DNA from: an uncultured Bacteroidota bacterium
GTDB lineage: Bacteria > Bacteroidota > Bacteroidia > Chitinophagales > Chitinophagaceae
Length of the DNA stretch: 5,951 bases
Direction of reading: 5' to 3'
Assembly: GCA_903933995.1 (NCBI GenBank)
Contig: CAIZMD010000437.1
Coordinates: 1-5,951 of the forward strand
The notes under the pieces were generated by a model. It saw only the letters and a list, made by a program, of their open reading frames with translations, searched no databases and had not been told where the DNA came from. Each line of letters opens with the position of its first letter. Positions within the stretch are counted from its first letter, which is position 1. The position numbers were made by a program, and so were the translations under genes. Shown here piece by piece: positions 1 through 5,951 of this stretch.

Positions 1-747
1 ATGTCAGATCAAAAAGAGTTTGTTACTTATGAAAGTAGTTTGTCAGACATTTTTGGCGTAATCCTATTCAATTTTGTGGCTTTGAATGATGAATTCACAG
101 CTGCGTCTTATGGAGAATTCTTTTTACAATTATTCTTGATCCTGATCATTAGTTTGGTAAGCACACTCTTATTGGCTTATTTATTGGGTAATATCAAGCA
201 CCATATAAAATTTGTACCCATCATGCTCATGGTGGTACTGATTTATGCTATTTCTAAAACCTTTCACCTGCCTTCTTTAATTTTCATTTTGCTATTTGGT
301 TTGTTTTTGGGTAATGTAGATGAATTAAAACACTTGAAATTTATACAGAAATTAAAAACTGAAAACCTACAAGAAGAAGTAAACAAATTCAAAGAACTAA
401 TCACTGAAATTACTTTCATGATTCGCTCCTTATTCTTTTTGCTATTTGGTTTTTTAATTGAAACAACGGAGTTGCTCAATCTAGCTACCATCAGCTGGGC
501 CATTGGCATTGTAGCGGCTATTTTTTTAATCAGATGGCTTTGTTTAAAGCTCTTTGGCTATCGCGCCAGCCCTTTGTTATTTCTTGCCCCAAGAGGATTG
601 ATTACAATCTTGTTATTCTTATCCATCCCCACCACGCAGGTAACAGGAATTGCTAATAAATCCTTAATTATTCAAGTGATTATTCTATGCGCATTGATTA
701 TGATGGGAGGATTGATGTTGCAAAAACCTGTTAAGGAAGTTGAATAA
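1..747 (+). CDS. Cation:proton antiporter (CPA family), C-terminal part
   Basis: This is an inner-membrane protein that would exchange Na+ or K+ for protons. The 248 visible residues contain about eight hydrophobic segments (roughly 15-28, 39-63, 68-85, 90-105, 137-158, 163-185, 190-212 and 220-241) and a charged loop at about 107-135. The segment YESSLSD (residues 10-16), followed by a hydrophobic helix, resembles the Glu-Ser...Asp signature of CPA1-type exchangers. The APRGLI motif near residues 197-202 resembles their conserved Pro-Arg-Gly. CPA proteins usually have about 400 or more residues with 10-13 helices, so the N-terminal half is missing. The ATG at base 1 is probably an internal methionine and the gene probably starts upstream of the window. 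A real short protein starting here, or a gene broken upstream, cannot be excluded. The ion specificity cannot be read from the sequence. The stop codon lies 62 bases before the mutase start, and that gap has its own promoter, so co-transcription with the mutase is not required. Confidence 0.8.
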   Translation: MSDQKEFVTYESSLSDIFGVILFNFVALNDEFTAASYGEFFLQLFLILIISLVSTLLLAYLLGNIKHHIKFVPIMLMVVLIYAISKTFHLPSLIFILLFGLFLGNVDELKHLKFIQKLKTENLQEEVNKFKELITEITFMIRSLFFLLFGFLIETTELLNLATISWAIGIVAAIFLIRWLCLKLFGYRASPLLFLAPRGLITILLFLSIPTTQVTGIANKSLIIQVIILCALIMMGGLMLQKPVKEVE

Positions 748-751
748 AAAC

Positions 752-763
752 TAACGGCCGTTA
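752..763. repeat. 12-bp perfect palindrome in the promoter region
   Basis: TAACGGCCGTTA reads the same on both strands. It starts four bases after the antiporter stop codon and its last bases coincide with the proposed -33 element of the mutase promoter. The position would suit an operator for a dimeric regulator, but there is no direct evidence for one. As RNA it could only form a very short stem (TAAC/GTTA around GGCC), and no T-run follows, so it is a poor candidate for a terminator. A chance palindrome remains possible. Confidence 0.35.
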
Positions 764-790
764 ACAATTGGCGTCAAACCTGTATTTTTG
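761..790 (+). promoter_or_regulatory. Putative Bacteroidota-type promoter of the mutase gene
   Basis: TATTTTTG at 783-790 matches the Bacteroidota -7 consensus TAnnTTTG exactly. TTAAC at 761-765 is an imperfect -33 element (TTA instead of TTG), and 19 bases separate TTA from the -7 box, which is a usual spacing. Transcription would begin a few bases after 790, giving a leader of only about 10-18 bases before the ATG at 810. This supports 810 as the start and argues against the in-frame TTG at 768, which would lie upstream of the transcript. No Shine-Dalgarno sequence is visible, which is normal in this phylum. Confidence 0.5.
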
Positions 791-809
791 GGGTTCAAGA
801 ATTACAGTA

Positions 810-3800
810 ATGTCATATATCCCACAGCATAAGATTAGAATTGTAACAGCCGCCAGTCTTTTTGACGGGCACGATGCCGCCATTAATATCATGCGCCGGA
901 TTTTGCAAAGCAAGGGCGCAGAAATTATCCATTTAGGCCATAATAGAAGTGTATTAGAAATAGTAGAATGCGCCATTGAAGAAGACGCGCAGGGCATTGC
1001 CATTACTTCTTATCAAGGTGGGCACGTTGAGTTTTTTCAATACATGAAAGACTTGCTTGACCAGAATGGTTGTGGGCATATCAAAATTTTTGGCGGTGGT
1101 GGTGGAACCATTCTTCCAGAAGAAATTAGGTTGCTGCACCAATACGGGATTACGCGCATTTATAGCCCTGACGATGGCAGACAAATGGGGCTAGAAGGGA
1201 TGATTGAAGACCTAATCAAACATTGTGATTTTGCATTGCCTGCAAAAGCCAATTTGGCCAAACCCATGAGCATGGATCAGGCAAAAGATATTCGCAAAAT
1301 TGCCCGCCAAATAAGCAATGCTGAAAATGCAGTGCCGTCTGGTGATACTTTAGGAAAAACAGATAAAAAAATACCGGTCCTTGGTATTACCGGAACCGGT
1401 GGAGCAGGAAAAAGTTCTGTAACCGATGAGATGGTGCGTAGGTTTCTGCACTATTATGACAACAAAACCATTGCAGTAGTTTCTGTAGACCCATCCAAGA
1501 AAAAAACAGGGGGTGCCCTATTGGGCGATAGGATCAGAATGAATGCCATTTCTCATCCAAGGGCTTATATGCGTAGTATGGCCACCCGAGATGATAATAC
1601 AGCTCTGAGTGCTTATTTGCAAGAAGCTATTGATGCTTGCAAAGCCATGGACTTTGATTTGATCATTTTAGAAACTGCTGGGGTTGGACAAAGTGATGCC
1701 AGTATTTTGGATTATTGCGATGCTAGTTTGTATGTGATGACACCAGAATATGGTGCGGCTTCACAACTAGAGAAGATCAATATGTTAGACTATGCAGACC
1801 TGGTTTGCATTAATAAATTTGATAAAGCCGGAGCTTTAGATGCATTACATGATGTGCGCAAACAATTCAAACGCAACCACAATCTCTGGACGGCCAAAGA
1901 CAGCGAATTACCCATTGTAGGTACCATTGCTTCTCAGTTCAATGACAGTGGTGTCAATGAATTATTTGAAAGGGTAGTTACTGTTTTGGAAGCCAAGACA
2001 GGATTGAGTTTTGGTGCAACCAGTGCCGTCTTATTCAAACAAGACAGAGAACATGCTACCACTACCCAGTCCCAAATTATTCCTCCTAAACGCGTTAGGT
2101 ATTTAACCGAGATTGCTGATAAGAATAGGGAGTATGATGCATGGGTGAAAGAACAATCGGCATTGGCTTCCAAGTTGTATCAAGTTGAAGGAACCATCAA
2201 AACCATGATGGCAGAAAAGTCTTTTAACCAAGCAGACCAATTGGCATTTTTAGAAAATTTAAAAAACCATATTGCTGCTAAAATTGACGCGTCTAATCAA
2301 ACACTGATTCAGGGTTGGCCAGCATTGGTTAAAAAATACAAAGCTGATTATTTAGAATATCAGGTGAGAGATAAAACCATCAAACTGGCATTAACCGGAC
2401 AATCATTGAGTGGTTCTAGAATACCCAAGATTACCTTACCCAAATACCAAGACTGGGGCGATTTGCTCAAATGGCAATTGCAAGAAAATGTGCCTGGTGA
2501 ATTTCCGTATACCGCAGGGGTATTTGAATTAAAAAGACAGGGCGAAGACCCAACCCGCATGTTTGCAGGAGAGGGTGGTCCTGAAAGAACCAATAAACGT
2601 TTTCACTATGTTTCCTTGGGTCAACCTGCTATCAGGTTGTCTACCGCTTTTGATAGTGTAACCCTTTATGGAGAAGATCCTGCGCCAAGACCTGATATCT
2701 ATGGCAAAGTGGGTAATAGTGGTGTGAGCATTGCAACAGTGGATGACGCCAAAAAACTCTATAGTGGTTTTGACCTCTGTGATCCCAAAACATCTGTGAG
2801 TATGACCATTAATGGTCCTGCACCTATTGTATTGGCTTTTTTTATGAATGCAGCCATTGATCAACTCTGTGAAAAATATATTACCGAACACCAATTATGG
2901 TCAGAGGTTGAAAAATATCTTGAGCAAAAATTCAAGAATAGTCCAAGACCCATTTATTATAACCCTGCTTCCCCTGAAAGACTGCCAGAAGGTAATAATG
3001 GATTGGGTTTGAAGCTCCTTGGTGTAAGTGGTGATGAAGTACTTCCTGCCGATGTTTACCAACAATTAAAAGCCCAAGCACTCACCCAAGTAAGGGGTAC
3101 CGTTCAGGCCGATATTTTAAAAGAAGATCAGGCACAAAACACTTGTATCTTCTCTACAGAGTTTGCACTCAAATTAATGGGTGATGTACAATCCTATTTT
3201 ATTGAGCAAAAGATCCGCAATTTTTATAGTGTAAGTATTAGTGGTTATCATATTGCAGAAGCGGGTGCCAACCCCATTACCCAATTGGCTTTCACTTTGA
3301 GCAATGGTTTTACTTATGTGGAATATTACTTGAGCAGGGGTATGCATATTGATGATTTTGCACCCAACCTATCTTTCTTCTTTAGCAATGGAATGGACGC
3401 GGAGTATAGTGTGATTGGCCGTGTGGCTAGAAGAATCTGGGCCAAAGCCATGAAACAATTGTACAAAGGGAATGACCGCTCTCAAAAACTCAAATACCAT
3501 ATTCAAACCTCAGGCCGTAGTTTACACGCGCAAGAGATTGACTTTAATGATATCCGCACTACGCTACAAGCCCTCTATGCCATTTATGACAACTGTAATA
3601 GTTTGCATACCAATGCATATGACGAAGCCATTACTACACCAACAGAAGAGAGTGTGCGTAGGGCCATGGCTATTCAGTTAATCATCAACAGAGAATTGGG
3701 TACTGCCAAAAGTGAGAATCCCAATCAGGGAAGTTTCTTAATTGAAGAACTAACAGACTTGGTAGAAGAAGCCGTGCTCCTAGAATTTGACCGCATTACA

Positions 3801-4193
3801 GAAAGGGGAGGCGTATTGGGTGCTATGGAAAGAATGTATCAGCGCAACAAGATTCAGGAAGAAAGCCTTCACTATGAGACTTTGAAACATACAGGAGAAT
3901 TGCCAATTGTTGGGGTAAATACTTTCTTAAACAAAAAAGGTAGTCCCACCATCTTACCCGGAGAGGTTATCCGTTCAACCACCGAAGAAAAAGAACAACA
4001 AATTCAGAATTTGCAATTGTTTTGGAAACGCAATGCCGCCAAAAATCAGGCCGCATTAGAACAACTTAAAACAGTGGCATTACAAAATGGTAACCTCTTT
4101 GAAGCGCTCATGGAAACGGTGAAATATTGTTCCTTAGGGCAGATAACCCATGCTTTGTACCAAGTAGGAGGACAGTATCGGAGAAATATGTAG
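810..4193 (+). CDS. icmF: Fused B12-dependent acyl-CoA mutase, IcmF type
   Basis: This cytoplasmic adenosylcobalamin enzyme has its G-protein chaperone built in; characterised IcmF enzymes interconvert isobutyryl-CoA and n-butyryl-CoA. It has 1127 residues, slightly longer than the roughly 1090 of characterised IcmF. Residues 8-140 form the B12-binding domain, with DGH at 19-21 (His21 the likely lower cobalt ligand), S67 and a glycine run at 95-99. Residues about 187-410 form the MeaB-like GTPase: P-loop GTGGAGKSS at 195-203, VDPS at 226-229, ETAGVGQSD at 288-296 and NKFD at 335-338. Residues 410-535 form a charged helical linker, and about 540-1120 the mutase barrel, with the catalytic-type GYH at 812-814. 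Gln776 sits where methylmalonyl-CoA mutases have a carboxylate-binding Arg, which argues against methylmalonyl-CoA as substrate. Oddly, the loop usually reading VFPFKR reads VFELKR (571-576), so the true substrate may differ. The start at ATG 810 is chosen because the B12 domain begins directly after it and the promoter lies just upstream. Automatic annotation may call it a methylmalonyl-CoA mutase family protein. Confidence 0.93.
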   Translation: MSYIPQHKIRIVTAASLFDGHDAAINIMRRILQSKGAEIIHLGHNRSVLEIVECAIEEDAQGIAITSYQGGHVEFFQYMKDLLDQNGCGHIKIFGGGGGTILPEEIRLLHQYGITRIYSPDDGRQMGLEGMIEDLIKHCDFALPAKANLAKPMSMDQAKDIRKIARQISNAENAVPSGDTLGKTDKKIPVLGITGTGGAGKSSVTDEMVRRFLHYYDNKTIAVVSVDPSKKKTGGALLGDRIRMNAISHPRAYMRSMATRDDNTALSAYLQEAIDACKAMDFDLIILETAGVGQSDASILDYCDASLYVMTPEYGAASQLEKINMLDYADLVCINKFDKAGALDALHDVRKQFKRNHNLWTAKDSELPIVGTIASQFNDSGVNELFERVVTVLEAKTGLSFGATSAVLFKQDREHATTTQSQIIPPKRVRYLTEIADKNREYDAWVKEQSALASKLYQVEGTIKTMMAEKSFNQADQLAFLENLKNHIAAKIDASNQTLIQGWPALVKKYKADYLEYQVRDKTIKLALTGQSLSGSRIPKITLPKYQDWGDLLKWQLQENVPGEFPYTAGVFELKRQGEDPTRMFAGEGGPERTNKRFHYVSLGQPAIRLSTAFDSVTLYGEDPAPRPDIYGKVGNSGVSIATVDDAKKLYSGFDLCDPKTSVSMTINGPAPIVLAFFMNAAIDQLCEKYITEHQLWSEVEKYLEQKFKNSPRPIYYNPASPERLPEGNNGLGLKLLGVSGDEVLPADVYQQLKAQALTQVRGTVQADILKEDQAQNTCIFSTEFALKLMGDVQSYFIEQKIRNFYSVSISGYHIAEAGANPITQLAFTLSNGFTYVEYYLSRGMHIDDFAPNLSFFFSNGMDAEYSVIGRVARRIWAKAMKQLYKGNDRSQKLKYHIQTSGRSLHAQEIDFNDIRTTLQALYAIYDNCNSLHTNAYDEAITTPTEESVRRAMAIQLIINRELGTAKSENPNQGSFLIEELTDLVEEAVLLEFDRITERGGVLGAMERMYQRNKIQEESLHYETLKHTGELPIVGVNTFLNKKGSPTILPGEVIRSTTEEKEQQIQNLQLFWKRNAAKNQAALEQLKTVALQNGNLFEALMETVKYCSLGQITHALYQVGGQYRRNM

Positions 4194-4230
4194 CAAAATA
4201 GCTATCTTGAAGCCCGCTTAATTTAAAACT

Positions 4231-4821
4231 ATGTTGTTGAAAAGAATCCTTCTTTGTTTGCTACTCTTGGTGGGCTTTTATTTGAGCTCAGATGCACAGT
4301 TTAAAAAATACGATTCCACTTTAAAAGTGACCAAAGCTGGTTATCGTGTGTATTGCAATAATAAGAACCCAGAGAAAAATACCGTAACCATCACTCCCGT
4401 TGGATTTGAAAAAGAAGCACGTGAAGTAAGTTTTGAAATTAAGGGTAGAGTCAAATCTGCAGAAACCGATGACCTAAACAATGATGGATTTCCAGACTTA
4501 GTCATGTATATTTTTACAGGGTCTGAAGCCAATTTTGGAAAAGTGATTGGCATTTATTCTGAAAAAAATGAAACTATTGGGCCTATTGGTTTTCCTGATA
4601 TTATGGATGATCCAAAATTAAGAACAGGCTACAAAGGCTTTGATGAATTTTCTTTGATTGAAGGTAACCTAATGCGCAGATTTCCTATTTACCAACAGGT
4701 AGATAGTACCAAATATGAACCCTCAGGTATGATGCGTCAATTGCAGTACCGAGTAATGCCGGGAGAAAATGGTGCACAGAAATTCAAAGTGATTCGCAGT
4801 TTTGAATTTAAGAAACAATAA
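4231..4821 (+). CDS. Secreted PliI-like lysozyme-inhibitor family protein
   Basis: This is a 196-residue exported protein. Residues 1-22 form a Sec signal peptide: LLKR, then a leucine-rich core, then a SDA-Q junction typical of signal peptidase I cleavage in Bacteroidota. No lipobox cysteine follows, so it should be soluble in the periplasm or outside the cell. The mature part resembles, from memory, the PliI family (periplasmic inhibitors of invertebrate-type lysozyme). The matching features are an acidic DDLNNDGFPDL turn (80-90), which looks like the family's D-L-N-x-D-G-x-P-E segment and like calcium-binding loops; a DDPK...GY...DEF stretch; RRFPIY (149-154); and MRQLQY (168-173). The SGxxY-type inhibitory loop of characterised inhibitors is not obvious; the nearest match is SEANFG (98-103). 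Lysozyme inhibition is therefore uncertain, and many relatives are hypothetical proteins. The gene lies 37 bases after the mutase stop and 11 before the next gene, with no clear terminator or strong promoter, so co-transcription is likely. Confidence 0.7.
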   Translation: MLLKRILLCLLLLVGFYLSSDAQFKKYDSTLKVTKAGYRVYCNNKNPEKNTVTITPVGFEKEAREVSFEIKGRVKSAETDDLNNDGFPDLVMYIFTGSEANFGKVIGIYSEKNETIGPIGFPDIMDDPKLRTGYKGFDEFSLIEGNLMRRFPIYQQVDSTKYEPSGMMRQLQYRVMPGENGAQKFKVIRSFEFKKQ

Positions 4822-4832
4822 TCCTTAGAAGC

Positions 4833-5951
4833 ATGAGTCAAGAGGTTTGTGTAATAGGGGCTGGTCCTTCAGGCATTACTGCGGCCAAGAACCTCTTAGA
4901 CGCAGGATTAAAAGTAACGGTTTATGACTTTGGCAAAGAAGTAGGTGGCAACTGGGTATTTACAGAAGAAGAAAGTCATTCCTCTGTCTTTGAAACCACG
5001 CATATTATTTCTTCCAAAGCATTTAGTCAGTATGATGATTTTTCTATGCCGGAAGACTATCCGGATTATCCTGGCCACAAACACCTAGCAAATTATTTTC
5101 AGGCTTATGCCCGAGAGTTTAATCTTTATCCGCATATTCAATTTCAAACCCTAGTCAAGTCATGTGAACGAAATGCTGAAGGTAAATGGGTGGTCACTAT
5201 TGAACAGTTTGGCGCAACCAGTACTCGCGTATTTGACGCATTAGCGGTATGCAATGGGCACCATTGGCAGCCTAGAATGCCTGAATATCCTGGAGCATTT
5301 AATGGGGAGTTTATTCATTCACACGTGGTGAAACGCTTTAGCAGATTTGCTAACAAAAGGGTCTTGGTGATTGGTGGTGGCAATTCGGCCTGTGACGTGG
5401 CGGTGGAAAGTAGTAGGGTAGCCAGTAGTGTAGACATGAGTTGGAGAAGGGGATACTGGATTGTACCCAAGTTTATGATGGGCCGGCCGGCCGATGTATT
5501 TAGTTCTAAAATCAATTGGTTGCCCAGATCCATCTGGCAGAAAGTATCGGCGTTCAGCCTACGTTTGCGCAATGGTAAGAATGAATTATATGGCTTACCT
5601 AATCCGGAAGCTCCATTGGGATCTCACCACCCAACAGTAAATGAAGATTTGTTTTTCAGCATTCGTCATGGAAAAATTAAACCCAGAAATGACATTGCAA
5701 AATTAGAAGGCAATACAGTTCACTTTGTGGATGGCAGCAAGGGTGATTATGATGCTATAGTAGCCTGTACCGGTTATCAGATTGTCCATCCTTTTTTCAA
5801 TAAAAACCTAATTGATTATTCTGAAGGAGCTGTGCCACTATGGTTGCGCATGATGCACCCCACTATAGAGAATTTGTATTTTATTGGGTTGTTTCAACCA
5901 TTGGGTTGTATCTGGCCAGGGTCGGAATTGCAATCCAAGATCATGGCAAGG
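4833..5951 (+). CDS. Flavin-containing monooxygenase-like protein, 3' end cut
   Basis: This is a cytoplasmic FAD- and NADPH-dependent oxygenase of the FMO class, which typically oxygenates soft nitrogen or sulfur centres; the substrate here is unknown. The reading frame is open from ATG 4833 to the last base (373 codons, no stop). Family members have roughly 430-450 residues, so some 60-80 C-terminal residues lie outside the window. Visible motifs, in order: the FAD Rossmann signature GAGPSG (9-14); an acidic residue closing the second strand (Asp32); GGNW (38-41); the FMO fingerprint FxGxxxH (Phe156, Gly158, His162); the NADPH Rossmann signature GGGNSA (181-186); Arg205-Arg206, suited to the NADPH phosphate; and the CTGY motif (312-315). 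In the fingerprint FxGxxxHxxxY/F the final aromatic position is Val166. There is no N-terminal extension. The start follows the preceding stop by 11 bases, suggesting an operon with possible translational coupling. A related NAD(P)/FAD oxidoreductase without oxygenase activity is an alternative. Confidence 0.87.
   Translation, partial: MSQEVCVIGAGPSGITAAKNLLDAGLKVTVYDFGKEVGGNWVFTEEESHSSVFETTHIISSKAFSQYDDFSMPEDYPDYPGHKHLANYFQAYAREFNLYPHIQFQTLVKSCERNAEGKWVVTIEQFGATSTRVFDALAVCNGHHWQPRMPEYPGAFNGEFIHSHVVKRFSRFANKRVLVIGGGNSACDVAVESSRVASSVDMSWRRGYWIVPKFMMGRPADVFSSKINWLPRSIWQKVSAFSLRLRNGKNELYGLPNPEAPLGSHHPTVNEDLFFSIRHGKIKPRNDIAKLEGNTVHFVDGSKGDYDAIVACTGYQIVHPFFNKNLIDYSEGAVPLWLRMMHPTIENLYFIGLFQPLGCIWPGSELQSKIMAR

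Noticed and set aside
287..452. 16-base direct repeat (287-302 and 437-452) in the antiporter gene
   Set aside because: Both copies encode similar Leu-Phe-Gly membrane-helix segments with AT-rich codons, and the surrounding sequence is not duplicated.
768..809. In-frame TTG start that would extend the mutase by 14 residues
   Set aside because: The extension would run through the proposed -7 promoter box and has no resemblance to B12-binding domains, whereas the domain begins right after the ATG at 810.
2529..2894. 121-codon open frame on the - strand
   Set aside because: It lies wholly inside the mutase domain, whose + strand protein is strongly conserved, and the - strand translation shows no recognisable domain. 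The other short frames opposite or inside the genes are rejected for the same reason.
4203..4209. TATCTTG as a -7 promoter box for the PliI-like gene
   Set aside because: It is one T short of TAnnTTTG and has no TTG element at a usual distance upstream.
4210..4219. AAGCCCGCTT inverted repeat between the mutase and the PliI-like gene, as a terminator
   Set aside because: The stem is only 3-4 base pairs and is not followed by a T-run, so it is unlikely to stop transcription.
5481..5492. GC-rich palindrome GGCCGGCCGGCC inside the FMO gene
   Set aside because: It encodes Gly-Arg-Pro-Ala in frame, in a region that fits the FMO family, and has no flanking repeat or insertion signature. It is probably a coincidence of codons.

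Overview
The window looks like an ordinary chromosomal stretch from a Bacteroidota bacterium, most likely of the Chitinophagaceae/Sphingobacteriia type. Several signs point that way. Base composition is moderately AT-rich, and Shine-Dalgarno sequences are lacking. A TAnnTTTG-type promoter element sits before the largest gene. The secreted protein has a signal peptide ending in Ala-Gln, and the protein families resemble Bacteroidota versions. This placement is inferred from motifs, not from a database search.

All readable genes are on the + strand. (1) 1-747: the C-terminal part of a multi-spanning cation:proton antiporter, probably cut at its 5' side by the window edge. (2) 748-809: a short gap holding a 12-bp perfect palindrome and a Bacteroidota-type promoter. 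(3) 810-4193: a large fused adenosylcobalamin-dependent acyl-CoA mutase of the IcmF type, with a B12-binding domain, a G-protein chaperone domain and a mutase domain in one chain. (4) 4231-4821: a small secreted protein resembling the PliI family (inhibitors of I-type lysozyme). (5) 4833 to the window end: a flavin-containing monooxygenase-like protein, cut at its 3' side. No RNA genes, mobile elements, CRISPR arrays or gene-free stretches over 300 bases were seen.

Genes 3-5 are spaced 37 and 11 bases apart on the same strand and could be one transcript started from the promoter at about 761-790. No metabolic link between the three is evident. The mutase would rearrange the carbon skeleton of short branched acyl-CoAs in the cytoplasm. 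The small protein would act in the periplasm or outside the cell. The monooxygenase would oxidise an unknown soft nucleophile or other small molecule. The most interesting point is in the mutase. The glutamine typical of isobutyryl-CoA-type mutases is kept, but the usual Pro-Phe of the neighbouring substrate loop appears as Glu-Leu, which may signal a different acyl-CoA substrate.
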